Assembly: GCA_027704905.1 (NCBI GenBank)
Contig: CM051022.1
Span: 7,107,988 to 7,171,987, forward strand
DNA from: Muraenolepis orangiensis
Taxonomy: Eukaryota > Chordata > Actinopteri > Gadiformes > Muraenolepididae
Reading direction: 5' to 3'
DNA length: 64,000 nucleotides
Part shown: positions 11,661 to 30,533 of the stretch, piece by piece
Layout of the letters: every line of letters starts with the position of its first letter
Position numbering within the stretch: position 1 is the first letter of the stretch
Program-made: the position numbers and the translations under genes
The notes under the pieces: generated by a model
The model's input: the letters and a program-made list of their open reading frames with translations, nothing else
Told to the model about the DNA's origin: nothing
Database searches by the model: none

Positions 11661-12244
11661 ATGATATTTCCATGTTTTAAATTGTGCAGAAATTGTTGGT
11701 TACGGTTTGTGTGTCAGCTGCATCAGGCACCTTCCCCGTCATAGCGTGCGCTGTGTGAACACTAAGTGCCACTCGAGGCTGTTTTGTGGATATCTCTTTT
11801 AAGTACTTTACACATTGTGAGTGCCACTGCGGTAGGCCTACTTCACCAGTCAGTGAGATAAAAAAATAAAATAAAAAATCAGCCCCAGCCAATGGAAACG
11901 AAAGATGGAGATTGTGTGGTTACCTCCAGAAATAGATTAGAGTGGAAAAATCTCTTCCACTTTTTTAATTTCACATCTGCGTTGATTGAAACTGTGAGAG
12001 ATGTTATGAATGGTGAGCCTTTAAATAAATAGGCCTACGTACTAGAAAAATACATTTTCATTGAGCAAAAAAACAACATGAAAATATGTTGATATAGTAC
12101 CTTACCCGAAGACTTCTGTAAATCAAACTGTATGTGTGGTAGCTTGGCATTGATGGAAACTGCTACAGCTACAGCTGTGAAGTAGGGCTTTTTTTATAAA
12201 ACAGGGCTGTCTATGCAGTAGAAAGGCGCAACAAACATTTAAAT

Positions 12245-12440
12245 TAGTGCTACATGACCATAGAACAACAGTTGGAAAAACAGCCCTATAGAGAACTGGT
12301 GCTACATGACCAGAGAACAACAGTTGGAACAACAGCCCTATAGAGAACTGGTGCTACATGACCAGAGAACAACAGTTGGAACAACAGCCCTATAAAGAAC
12401 TGGTGCTACATGACTAGAGAACAATAGTTCCAACTACATC
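12245..12440. repeat. 52-bp tandem repeat, about 3.7 copies
   Basis: The anchor 'gtgctacatgac' recurs at 12247, 12299, 12351 and 12403 (period 52), with 'gaacaacagttgga' inside each unit. Confidence 0.92.
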
Positions 12441-12755
12441 CCTTAGAGCTGGCAAATGGCGAGTGGCCATCAGTTCCATATAAACGTTGTATAAGTGACA
12501 ACTATATCTTAATCAGGTCATGAGATTGAATTGGGGGTATCAAAGTAGTATATTTGTAACACTAGTAGGCCAAGGGATGGCCTAATTTGCATAATTGTTT
12601 TCTATATTTAGCCTACTCCTATTCACCTTCAATCCTTTTGTTCAGAAAACCACAACCATTTGTTTTACTGTGCAGCAGATTCTGGTGTCCCATTACAAAG
12701 GGTCATACTTCGAGGCAAGGTCAGAGAGGCTATTGAAAAGGCTTTCAAAGACAAA

Positions 12756-13051
12756 GGCTGTGTCCGAAATCACTCTACACTCCCTACACTCCCTAAATTG
12801 TTGTGTCCAACTCCAACCGATCGGTCCTCTACCCAAACCCAAACACACGATATATACCATCATGCATTGCGCTGAAATAAATAAATACGAATGTCAAACC
12901 AACGTAGATCTGGCATGTTTAATTATATGCGACAGCTATGGCGACTCGAGTAGTGTCCGAAAGTGTTTTTTCATTTAGCCGATGAGCTCACAATAAAGTC
13001 TCCAACATGATTGAACTATAGGGAGTAGGTCATGATTTAGGAGACACAGCC
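12756..13051. mobile_element. Short non-autonomous DNA element (MITE-like)
   Basis: GGCTGTGTC ends are inverted at 12756 and 13051. Next to them are related but diverged sub-terminal blocks ('ccgaaatcactctacactccc' on the left, 'gggagtaggtcatgatttagg' on the right). The 296-bp size and lack of coding fit a MITE. No target-site duplication is clear, so the superfamily is left open. Confidence 0.5.
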
Positions 13052-13227
13052 AGTGAAAAAACACTGAACCACATGAACAAGTATAAATGATGCAATATTG
13101 ATTTATCTGTGAGTAAAAACGACTTAATGTGTCTGGAATCGTTAAAATATTGAATAACGTTTATTTTTTTGTAAATCATTTTGTAATTTTTCCTACATGT
13201 CTAAATTGTCTATAAACCCTGTAGAGC

Positions 13228-13261
<34 letters not shown>

Positions 13262-14037
13262 GCATGCGAACATGTTGACACAGACGTGCGTGGGATTCTA
13301 CACCATAAAGCTGTGGGTTATTTTTTTTTTTTTCATAATCTGCTTTGCGTCATTAAATGGACATGTTCATGCTTAAAATAGTCCCGGGAGGCGACAGCTT
13401 GCTTGCGTTAGGCACGTGAAAGCGAATGTCAACGCTTAGATGACAAAGATAATGAGATGGGTTGACGTCTGGAAGCATAGGAGGTTGAGACTGCATTGTT
13501 GTTTTTATCTCAATGAAAATATAAATTAATAAATACATTTTGATCACCACTCTCTGCCCACATCTGCCAGAGACCATAGGGCTATTACCTTAATTTGTTT
13601 GCTTTCTACGAAATACAAAAGATCATACGAGCCAATCCTGTTTTAGTGTCGAAGGCTTTGTTGTGCGAAACCATCATTTGAACTGGGTTGTAACTGCCAG
13701 AGAGGAATGTCAACAGAGGTAAACAAAGCCTTAGAAAAAACCTCCCACACAACAGAAGTGGAATTATTTCGATGGAAAACGCTTTAGCGACCTCTAGTGG
13801 TGTAATGAGATATATCATCCTCGTGTGGCCCGACCGCAGATAAATAGAGGTTATAGCGATGCTTTAATTTTATCCGACATATTCTAATAATATGTTGTGG
13901 AATTGGTTGTAGAATTGAGCGAGGATGTTCCAAATGGCCAGCCTTTAAGCACAAAGGACTGGTAGCTAAAATTAAGCAGTCTACTGAAATCCATATTGGA
14001 ATACTTAATCTATAAACTGAATTTAAATCCTTTAACA
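13052..14037. other. No gene recognised; short (GACA)n
   Basis: A (GACA)n tract lies at about 13229-13257 and a poly(T) near 13320. No exon or element that I can support is visible otherwise. Confidence 0.45.
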
Positions 14038-14111
14038 GAGCAGACAGCAAGAGAGAGAGAAAGAGAGACGGATTGAGAGAGAGTGTAAGTGAAAGAGAGA
14101 GATTGAGGGAC

Positions 14112-14208
<97 letters not shown>

Positions 14209-14235
14209 TTGAGAAAGAGCGAGGGAGAGAGAAGG
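14038..14235. repeat. (GA)n tract
   Basis: An interrupted, then pure, GA tract. Confidence 0.95.
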
Positions 14236-14640
14236 GATTTAAGCATGGACAAATACCCTAAATGCATCTTATGATTTACATTTCATACGTCAAATCGCAA
14301 TCATGGAGACAAAAATAAATAAATAAAAATGCCTCGAAGAAGGGTTGAAGAAGTCTTGATTTTTGGGACAGTTGTAAAGCGATCCAGTGGTCATGGACGA
14401 ACGACGACCCGCCAGAGAGTGGTGTGACCTGAGGTCAATCGATTATTATCAGGCACGATGGCGGTGGTAGACACACAGAAGGTCGCCAGAGGGAATCTTT
14501 CTATCCCACAGTACGCTCCACCCCCACCGCATCACAAACATACAGACAGGGCCGCTTAAGGTGACCACGGACAGGATAAACCAAGTAAGCGGATAATAGC
14601 TTTTGATGCTCCAACATTTCTGTTTCAGGTGTAGATTAAG
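14236..14640. other. No gene recognised
   Basis: No feature I can support. Confidence 0.4.
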
Positions 14641-14644
14641 AGCG

Positions 14645-14910
14645 ACGTGTGTGTGTCCGTGTGTGTGTGTGTGTGTGTGTGTGGATCCATGTGTTTATTT
14701 TCTTATCTTTGTGTGTGTGAATACACAAATATCTATGTGTGTATCTATGTGTTTGCTATGGGTTTGTGTGAGGAGAACACACCCATGGAGTCAACATTAG
14801 ACATAGCTAAGTATGTGTGTATTATTGTTTGTCTCTCTGTGTGTGTTATGTGTGTGTTTTTTTGTGTGGTCGGTGTGTGTGTGTGTGTGTGTGTGTTTGC
14901 ACTGTGTATG
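14645..14910. repeat. Interrupted GT-rich microsatellite
   Basis: GT blocks alternate with unique stretches; open frames are Cys-Val translations. Confidence 0.9.
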
Positions 14911-15525
14911 TGAATGGGAGCAAGAAAACAAGGTGGCAGAGGTAGCATTTAACTTAATTTTCCAAATACATGCTCAGCATATTTGGAAATTGTCGTGAAT
15001 ACTGTGTGTGTGTGAGCTCAGCTTAACTGTCTGACAGTTACCATGTGTTTCCATGGGAAACAATTGCCTCACCACGTCGTTCTAAAAGAATTCAATCAAT
15101 TTAATCAATTTAATCAATACAAAGAACAAATAGAAATCAGTACAAAACAATACAACAACAACAACCACCAAAGGGACGCAACACCGACCCTCAAATTGAT
15201 CGATATTGAGGGTGTCGTCTGATTCTGTTTCGTTGGGACACATCTGTATGTAGAACTTCCACTGCAAGTATTCTACTACTTTATATTCTCTATAGTCTAT
15301 ATGCTCAGTGCTCACTCGCAATGTATTGTGAAAATTGCAAAGAGGTCGGTGGTACTTTTTGAAAAGACACAAGTGATTGTGTCTCTGCTTCAGGGCCGAG
15401 CTCCGCTGTGCTATGCGCTACGTAACCAGTCCGAGCTCCGGCTCTTTGCGTGACAGAGAAGAAGAAGAAAAACATCACCCCACACATTGAGTGGCCACAG
15501 GGTCACGGCCACTCAATGACTTCAT
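14911..15525. other. No gene recognised
   Basis: Holds a short 'tttaatcaa' triplicate near 15100-15117. No supported exon. Confidence 0.4.
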
Positions 15526-15625
15526 CTTGCTCTCTCTCTGTGTCTCTGTCTGTGTGTCTCTGTCTGTGTGTCTGTGTGTCTCTGTCTGTGTGTCTGTCTG
15601 TCTCTGTGTCTCTGTCTGTGTCACA
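15526..15625. repeat. (TCTG/TGTC)n microsatellite
   Basis: CTCTGTCTGTGTGT-type units. Confidence 0.93.
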
Positions 15626-16044
15626 GGCTAAATGCCTCGCTAATACATACAGAGCGCTGCCATTAAGAACACTATAACTAGACTGCACTTGTAACTTGTA
15701 ATTACTTGTGAAGTAATTCAATATTATCGTCACTGAAAGGGTATTGTATCATCATGAAATGAAGATAGCTCAAGAGGTCTTGTCGTGATACCCAGTTTTA
15801 TAGTCTAAATTATTTTGGATGACAACATATGCTATTAAAATTATACAATATGATATCAATATTATCATGAGGTTTGAAACAACAAAGAGAATGGAGGACT
15901 ACTTTCGGTCTAATGCCATACTTTAAATGAATGTGCATATACTTATGCATATGCATATAATGACCCTCGGTTTAGACTTTTTACAATTGTATTTTGAATT
16001 CATAAGAATATCGTGCCTTTTATCAATATTGTGTATTGTGTATC

Positions 16045-16964
16045 CTACCACCACCCCCCCCCCCCCGCCCCTGGTGGATGGAGCAAGGGGAACATAGAGC
16101 AGTAGTGGTGTGGTGGTGGTGGTGGTGGTGGTGGAGTAGAGTGGCGTGGGTACTGAGATGGTTTGATGGATGGGGGGAGGGTAGGGGGGGAGAGAGGAGT
16201 AACTCCCCGTGCTCCTGTGTGTGGTTGGATTTGGACCCTGCAGGCAGCTGCATATGCTGCCACTGGATTACACTGATCCACCGTAATGCCTAAGACCATG
16301 CAATCATTCATAACTGCAGGAGCTGCCGAGGCCTCGGCCACGTGGGGCTCCCCTCCTCCCCTCCTCCCCTCCTCCCCCTCCTCCCCCTCCTCCCCCTCCT
16401 CCCCTCCCCCAGACACCATCTGCCACCCTGCTCCGCTGCTGAAGCTGCTGCTGGGGGATTAACTTTGAGGAGAATGGGGAAAGGTGGTGATGATGGTTGG
16501 TGGTAGTGGTGGTGGTGGTGGTAGTGGTGGTGATGGTGATGGTGATGGTGGTTGGTGGTGGTGGTGGTGATGGTGATGGTGATGGTGGTTGGTGGTGGTG
16601 GTGGTGGTTGGTGATGGTGGTTGGTGGTTGGTGGTAGTGATGGTGGTTGGTGATGGTGATGGTGGTTGGTGGTGATGGTGATGGTGGTTGGTGGTGGTGA
16701 TGGTGGTTGGTGATGGTGATGGTGATGGTGGTTGGTGATGGTGATGGTGGTTGGTGGTGGTGATGGTGATGGTGATGGTGGTTGGTGGTGGTGGTTGGTG
16801 ATGGTGGTTGGTGGTGGTGATGGTGATGGTGGTTGGTGATGGTGATGGTAGTGGTGTTAGCGGTGGTGGTGGTGGTAGTGGTGGTGGTGGTAGTAGTAGC
16901 CTGGCTGGCAGCAGTGATAGAGCGAGAGAGAGAGCGAGAGAGAGCGAGAGCGAGAGCGAGCGAG

Positions 16965-17011
<47 letters not shown>
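16045..17011. repeat. Block of low-complexity DNA: poly(C), (GTG)n, (CCT)n, 410 bp of (TGGTGA)n-like, then (GA)n
   Basis: Poly(C) near 16055-16070, (GTG)n near 16110-16135 and (CCTCCCC)n at about 16348-16410 are followed by a long TGG/TGA hexamer-like array (16485-16905) and a (GAGC/GA)n tract (16917-17011). The 300-residue minus-strand frame over this block is His/Thr/Pro repeat translation and is rejected as a gene. Confidence 0.93.
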
Positions 17012-17014
<3 letters not shown>

Positions 17015-17496
17015 GAGGGTCCGGGGAGATGGGTGGGTGGAAGGGTTTTTCCGGAGCTTTGCATGTTTTGCATGAAGCCTCCTCCTGGCTTGCAGCCTGT
17101 GGTTGGCGCGGGGACGCCGTGTATAATGGCGTGCGCTATAAGGAGTCGCAGGGTCCTGTCTCTGGGGATGGGGGCTTTGGAAGATATACAGACAGGAGGA
17201 GGGCATTGAGGGCTTGGGATGAGTCGATTCTTTCAGTGTGTTGTTGTGGGCGGTTCGGTTTCTTCAGCCCCATCACCTCTGGCACTATGGAAACGTTTGA
17301 CTAAACTCAGGTCACATGACTAGCATGAACACATCACTGCCTGTGTTCATGATGATTGTATCTCAAATGGGGTACCCGCCTGATCTAACCATCTACCCAC
17401 CTCTCTCTCCCCCCTCTCACTTCTTCTTCTCTCCTCTCCTCCTCCCTCTTTTCTCCTCCTCTTCCTCTTGTCCCAACATCCTTTTTTTGGGGACAG

Positions 17497-17698
17497 AGTT
17501 GAGCCACAGTGCACCCCCCATCAGCAGCTCCACCCCTTCCCCCCCATCTGGACCATCAAAAGAAGCTCCCAGGACCAGCCAGAGAGCGAGAGAGAGAGAT
17601 GGAGAGAGAGATGGGTCCGCTCACTGGATCCCGTTACTCGAAACGCCCACAATAACTGCAACCCACTTCAGAAACCTGTGCCTTCGACCACTCGATGA
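17497..17698 (+). CDS. Weak candidate terminal exon of an unidentified gene
   Basis: An unusually long pyrimidine tract (about 17400-17480) precedes a possible acceptor at '...ggggacag' (17496). After it two frames stay open. One ends ...KPVPSTTR at a TGA (17696-17698). The other has a Ser/Pro-rich start (HSAPPISSSTPSPPSGP) and continues to about 17738. Downstream to about 18.3 kb the DNA is AT-rich with AATAAA hexamers and looks like a 3' UTR. No protein family is recognised, no partner exon was found upstream, and the pyrimidine tract may simply be low-complexity DNA. Treat this as a hypothesis. Confidence 0.22.
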
Positions 17699-17737
17699 TA
17701 TTCAACGCTTTGTTTTTATTTATTTGTGTATTTATTA

Positions 17738-17880
17738 ATGTACTGTATGCATGTATGTATGTACGTATGTATGTATGTATTTATGTATGTATTTTCATTT
17801 ATTTTTTAATTATTTATATTTTTAGTTTATTATGGGGAGGTGGGGGGGGGGGGCACATCTTTGGTCGCCTTCTGGAACAT

Positions 17881-17910
<30 letters not shown>
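17738..17910. repeat. (TATG)n, poly(G) and (CA)n tracts
   Basis: Short simple repeats in AT-rich DNA; the CA tract is at about 17881-17908. Confidence 0.9.
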
Positions 17911-17913
<3 letters not shown>

Positions 17914-18339
17914 CTTTTTTCATACTTTCCTAATCGAGGACATCTGCCCGATGCTTTTGGGGACCATCGAAACAAGTCGCTCTCTCGTTCTTGAGGTTAA
18001 ACAAAAAATAAATATTTATATATAGATAAATATATACAAAAAGGACATGCCATTTTAACTTTTTACTTCTGTGTGTCTGTTTCTTCAACTTGTGTTAGTG
18101 TTTTCTGCTTTCTATCAGAGAGACATTCTTGTGCAATATCAGTCAGTATGTATGTGTGAAATTGTCATGTGGAAGTTAGATTTCAGATAGCTTTATTTGG
18201 TGACTGTTTATTTTTATAACAATGGTCCCCTGATGTATATTTTTCTAAAAACAATACATGAGCTCAGCAGGAACAAAAGCTTGTCTTGTCTACGACCTTG
18301 TTGCCCGTCTTGAAGAACAAACGTGACATAATGAACTAA

Positions 18340-18790
18340 CTGGACACAGCGCGTTCCTCGGTTACGGGAACAAGCATGTTCCTTGGCTGAACTTCACAGG
18401 GCATAGCATGTTCCTCAGCTAGGCTAACAAGACCTAGCATGTTCGCCAGCTAGGCTAACAGGATAAAGCGTGATCCTCAGCTAGGCTAACTGGACATAGT
18501 GTGTACCTCGGCGAGGCAAACGGTAATGGGACAAAGCCTGATCCTCAGCTAGGCTAACGGGACCTAGCATGTTCATTGGCTAGGCTAACGGGGCCTAGCA
18601 TGTTCATTGACTAGGTTGGCGGGACCTAGCATATCCCTCGGCTAACGAGACGTAGCATGTTCCTTGGCTAACGGGACCTAGTATTTTCCTCAGCTAACAG
18701 GACCTAGCATGATCCTCGCCTAAGCTAACTGGAACTAGGATGTTCCTTGACTAACCTAGCAGGACCTAGCTGCTCTACCAGGGCTAAAGC
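18340..18790. repeat. Degenerate ~35-40 bp tandem repeat
   Basis: About a dozen imperfect units share 'ggctaggctaac.gga' and 'cctagcatgttcctc'. Unit length varies and the copies are well diverged, so the array is old. Confidence 0.8.
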
Positions 18791-19638
18791 CATAGTCTAT
18801 CTTGGTTTCCATCGTGCATAATGAAGGAAACTTCATCATCAAGTGTCCGTCACAGAGATTTCAATGCTTGTCTGTTAAACTGATACTAGTTCGATTTGTG
18901 CGATATTTTCACTAGCTTTGTCATCAGCAAAGGCAATGTGTAATTGTGTTCTCTAATGTGTCTTCTTTCCGTTTGTCGAATTGGTTTTATTAATTTTCTC
19001 ACATTGTCCTGCGTATCAACAAATTAAGTGGCATGAGTATGTCTGTAAGTGAGCGAATGACTAAAGTGCGATCGGAAAATAATCAAAGACAAATGCATTA
19101 GACTACTATCGTGAAATGTTAGTTGTTGTTTATCGTCTGTAACCTACCATCGCTATTGTACTGTGTAGCTTGAAGTCGCCCAGCCTTTATCCCTACAACT
19201 TTCTAGTCCTAGAAAGAAAACCCAAAACGATATATATTTTTATAATATTAGGTTAATCAGATGCAGTCTGGTTGACCAGCGTTTAAATAACAAAAGAAAC
19301 GTAGCTTAACTCATTCAAGTGCATCCGTTGCCCTCATACTGTTCTTCTCCACAACCAAAACAGTATCTCTGCTTTTGAGCGTTTGAAGAAAAATGTTATT
19401 GTCAACTAAAAATGCATGGTTTGATCGACTAGACCTAGTATTATTTATTGAGTGTCGACTCTGACATGTGGTGTTCCTTTAGGTCATTGGGAGATGTGTT
19501 TCCCTGTGCAGAAGTGGGTAGAGTATGCTGTGAGTGTGAGTCATGACATGTCTGTGATGACACTGCCTCCATCAAGTACCTTTATTTTATGACATTGTAT
19601 CCCAAAACAATGCTGCCAAATGAAGCCAAATGTATGAT

Positions 19639-19703
<65 letters not shown>

Positions 19704-19976
19704 TGTAACTGATGTTTAACATGTTAAACCTCATCCTTGTAAGGTTTCTGTTTTTCAAAGGAGAGATCCTAATTGTTACATTGTTGACATATGCAGATCA
19801 ATACGGAGTAACAAACTAAATAAAATGAACTAAATAAATTGCTGTTTTGTTTCAACAGCAGCTGCTTGTCAAGATATGTTGTTGCATTTGTGTGCCACAC
19901 GAGGGAGACATACACCATATTTTTCAACTTTTGATGGACTGAAGTGATCGTGGTTTTCTTTCCCACTGTCACCTCA

Positions 19977-20230
19977 AGTCAAGTCAAGTCAAGTTTATTG
20001 TCACTTCACAGTTTACACAAGTATAAAGCAGTGATGTGAAAATCTTACGTGCAATACCCGACGACAGACAGCAGTTATAAAATAAAAATAAGATAAAAAT
20101 AGATAAAAATAAAAATATCGGCACAGAAAAGAGCAATATGTATATATAAATCAATGTAATAAAATATACATTGTTATATGCTATACGCCCTTGTTCAGGT
20201 GTTATATTGTGCAAAAAAACCATTTAAAAG
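19977..20230 (-). mobile_element. Retroposon tail with 'aataaacttgacttgact' end
   Basis: Read on the minus strand it ends 'gtgaagtgacaataaacttgacttgacttgac', preceded by 'gctgtctgtcgtcgggt'. The same tail recurs at 21627-21740 (minus) and 54130-54260 (plus). It is a LINE/SINE 3' end of a family I do not name. Confidence 0.65.
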
Positions 20231-21032
20231 CATTTTAAAGTGCCAGTAATGCAGCAGCAGCATCATGAAAACAGTTCAGTACATCTGCATGTTCAACAAC
20301 TACAACGCTGTCACCCTTGCCCTATTTGTGTCTGCCACCTGTAATCAGGGGAGCCGACTTGACCGACTTGACTTTCCATGAAAACCTCCCCAAATTGTTT
20401 GCATTGTTCCCTCTGTGTTTTCTGCGCAACAACACAGAGGGAACAATGCCCAACACCAAATAACACTTCAAGGTCTGCTGGAATCGAACCCAGGTCTTTG
20501 CGCTCCACGATTGCGCTCCTTCTACTTAAGACACACCAGATGTAGCGGTCGGAATTCCCATCATGCCGTTGGGTTTTGTAGTCGCATTAGATTATCCCCC
20601 GCGGACTACAACCCCAGACCAAGGAAGAGGCTGCACTCTGCAGTAGGGTGAGACACAATTAGTTACACAAACCGTTTTGTTCGCAAATGCAATGTTTATA
20701 TGGACTACTTATGTTTGGAAGTAGGGGGTTAAAGGCGAAAAAACTGTAAATGCGAGTTGTGTTAGCAATGTTAGCTGCGGTAGGAGGGTCGAAGAGCGCC
20801 ACATTCAAAACAAAACCCGGAGCATGTCGTTCCCGGATAGTTTGATACTTATGATCACAGTTGGTTAATTAATGCCTTCATACATTTAAAAGAACAACGA
20901 TTTATCTCGGATTTACTTACCGTGCTTTCCTTTTTCGGAACGTAAGTAGGAAAAACACTTCTGGCTAACTGCTTGCTGACTGTTGTTACCCTGGGAAACA
21001 TAGTGGTCTGCTACTCTGGACTACTGCTCCGA

Positions 21033-21625
21033 CTACTACTACTATTATTATTACTACTACTACTACCACGGCTCCTACTACTACTACTATTATTATTACT
21101 ACTACTACTACTACCACTACTACTACTACTACTACTACCACGGCTCCTACTACTAGTGGTAGTGGTAGTAGTAGTAGCAGTCAATATTAGCAACTACTAC
21201 TACTGTGACAACTACTACCAGTATTACTACTGCTACTACTATACTACTGCTTCTGCAACTACTACTACTATAACTATTCTGCTACTGCTATTACTATTGC
21301 TACTACTATACTGCTGCTATGGCTACTACTACTACTATACTGCTACTATTACTACTGGAACCATTACTACTATTATACTGCTACTATTACTACTGGAACC
21401 ATTACTACTATTATACTGCTACTATTACTACTATACTGCTGCTGCTTCTGCTACTACTACTACTATACTGCTACTACTATTACTACTGGAACCATTACTA
21501 CTACTACTATACTGCTACTATTACTACTATACTGCTGCTGCTTCTGCTAATACTATACTGCTGCTACTATTACTACTGGAACCATTACTACTACTACTAC
21601 TATACTGCTACTATTACTACTACTT
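21033..21625. repeat. (TAC/TAT)n trinucleotide array
   Basis: About 590 bp of interrupted TAC/ACT repeats. Poly-Leu/Tyr frames across it are artefacts. Confidence 0.94.
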
Positions 21626-21626
21626 C

Positions 21627-21890
21627 TACTATCAAGTTTATTGTCACATCAAAGTTATACAAGTATAAGCAATGGGTGAACATCTTATGTGCAAAACCCG
21701 ACGACAGACAGCAGTTATAAAAATAATAGAATAAAAAAAATAAGTAAAAAGTACAAACTGTATAAAAAATATATCTATAGATATAGTTATATATATCTAT
21801 ATCTATATATCTATATCTATAGATATAGATATAGATATATATATCTATATCTATAGATATAGATATATTATCTATATAGATAGTATAGTT
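21627..21890. repeat. Retroposon tail followed by AT palindromic (TATAGATATC)n repeat
   Basis: A minus-oriented tail ('caagtttattgtcacatc') is followed by a self-complementary ATATCTATAGATAT-type array at 21768-21885. Confidence 0.8.
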
Positions 21891-22679
21891 CCGTGGAAAT
21901 GTAAGGAGGAGCGGAGCCACTTCCCCCCCCCACCCCAGTCATTGGAGCGCTGCGTGCTGTTTCACTCTCCAACGGTGGTCGGTGAGTGCCCTCTAGCGGA
22001 CAGACGTGGGAACTACAACGTTGACGTTGTGTGCACTGCAGCACATTGTGTGACTGTCCATTGTTGTACAGCAAGTATGACAAAATAAAGAATCCCAATT
22101 AATTGTGTGTGTGTGACATTGTTTCCGTTGCCGTCAGGTAATGGGGCTGTGGTAAAGTGCCATAGATCCAACTCAGTAAGACGACGTCACACGTTTGTGG
22201 AGCTCCGTTAACACCGCCTGAGAACCACTAAAGACCCTATCAACCCACACGCCATGCCTTTCACCTGTTGCATTCTAGGCCTATTAGAGCTACTTTAGTC
22301 TATATGTTAGTCATGTATCTGTAATATAGACCAATCCATATGATATCACTGCCGTATTGCTAGTAGTTATCTCCTGCTACCGGTGTCATGCCAGCACACA
22401 CGCAACCGAGACGAGTCCTATTCTAATAGGCCTAGAGTTAATTGAATACGCCATGATGAGTAATTCACACAGTAGTTATTTATTTGTTATTCAATTGATA
22501 TTTGACAGTCAAAAAAGCAACTGGGTGAATGTAGGCCTACTTTCATTATCAAGAAACAAATGACAGTGCGGCACCCACCTCTTTTGCCCTTGTAAATGTA
22601 GGAGGAATTATTATTTGTATGATATCTTGGACATTCACATTGGTAAAAAAAATAAAAAACACATAGATAGCTAACCACT
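21891..22679. other. No gene recognised
   Basis: No supported exon or repeat; contains three TAGGCCTA octamers. Confidence 0.4.
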
Positions 22680-23225
22680 GTGTGGTACGGCAACACCACT
22701 ACACAGGACAAGAAAGCCATCCAGATGTGCACTTCCATGCATTGAGGAGATCTGCAGGACCAGATGTCGGAAGAAGGACATGTCCATCACAAAGGACTAC
22801 AACCACCATCTCTTCTCCCCCTACCGTCCGGTCGCCAGTTGGCAGCATCAGCAGACTACTAGGTTTAAGGATCGTTTTTGTCCACAGGCAGTGCGCCTAC
22901 TGAACTGCTAGGAGTGCGGCCACTATCATAACATTGTTATTAACATTTACAGTAACTTTTATACTTTGCTGTACTTTCTGGACTCAGTTACTGCATTGTA
23001 TTCATGATGCTGCTGCACTACTGGCGCTTAAGATGTTTAAATATTTTAGCATAATTCAACACCTGTTCATATCCTCTATCTGTCACTTTGCTGTCCTTTT
23101 TTTGTTAATTTTTATTGTATATATTATTGTTATGGTATTGTTTGAGATGTATACTGCGGGAGTGAATGGGGAGTAAGCATCCCAATGTACCATGTAATGT
23201 ATGGCCAATAAATATCTTGTTAGTT
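22680..23225 (+). mobile_element. Rex1/CR1-like LINE 3' end (C-terminal coding plus UTR)
   Basis: Degenerate coding (about 22700-22910) reads like the end of a CR1/Rex1 ORF2, with RFKDRFCPQAVRLLNC-type sequence near its end. The 3' UTR then has 'attcatgatgctgctgcac' and ends 'gagtaagcatcccaatgtac..ggccaataaatatctt'. This copy identifies the isolated tails elsewhere in the window. Heavily 5'-truncated and inactive. Confidence 0.75.
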
Positions 23226-23639
23226 TGATTGTTCTATTGTTTGCCAACCTGTTGTACTTTTTACCTGAGCACTGGCTCAGTTCTTGGAGAGGTCTTACCT
23301 ATCTTTGTTGAACGCATTATTGTAAGTCGTCTGCTTAATGACTTATGTAATGCAATGTTATAAATCATTCACATATTACATAACGATGGTGCATGGTCAC
23401 AAAATATTTTTTTCCCCAGCCGCCATATGTACAAATGTAGACACTTATGTATGGTTGTTATTGATATTTATCACTTACATTTTTTGAAATATATATCAAT
23501 AATAAAAACGAAGAACCATAAGGATGGTTCTTCATCAGTGTCTACAATAATGTCTAAAATAATATATTATTATTTTTTAACGGATTGTGAAGTTGTACTT
23601 CCACTGTCATTGGCAGATAAAGACTCTTGAATCTTGAAT

Positions 23640-23878
23640 GTCTCCCGTCTTTCCCGCTCCCGTAAACACCACTTTTGTGTGAAAACGAACACACCACTAA
23701 TAGTGATTTAAACATGCGGAGGCGGAACTTTCATCTAACGGGTCACCGTGCGCTTTTACGCGCGGCTACACTGGGAGTGATCTGTTCTCTCTCTTGGTAC
23801 TCGTCCTCGAGTGAGGAGCAAAGCAGCAGGCCTACAGGAGCCTTACAGGAGCCTCACAGGACTCGGCCGTTCCGCACC
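23640..23878 (+). promoter_or_regulatory. Presumed 5' UTR/proximal promoter of plxnc1
   Basis: GC content rises sharply here compared with the AT-rich DNA before it, and the frame runs open into the plexin start. No TATA box is obvious. Placing a promoter here is inferred from position only. Confidence 0.4.
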
Positions 23879-30494
<6,616 letters not shown>

Positions 30495-30533
30495 GTAGAG
30501 AAATTAATAAAAAATGTCAATATACTGTATTTA

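Larger units (their letters stand above)
19088..21625. repeat. Segmental duplication, copy 1
   Basis: From 'gacaaatgcattagactac' this stretch matches 32851-36790 in the same orientation. Shared landmarks in order are 'tagcttgaagtcgcccagcc', a (CT)n tract (19642-19700), 'cagcagctgcttgtcaagat', a tRNA-like remnant near 20460-20540 and 'gtagggggttaaaggcgaaa'. The match ends in a (TAC)n array. Copy 1 lacks several insertions present in copy 2. No gene is seen inside. Confidence 0.9.

Noticed and set aside
16304..17206. 300-residue minus-strand open frame rich in His, Thr and Pro
   Set aside because: It is the translation of a TGG/TGA repeat array and a GA tract; other frames are equally open.
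20973..21668. 231-residue poly-Leu/Tyr frame
   Set aside because: Translation of a (TAC)n array.
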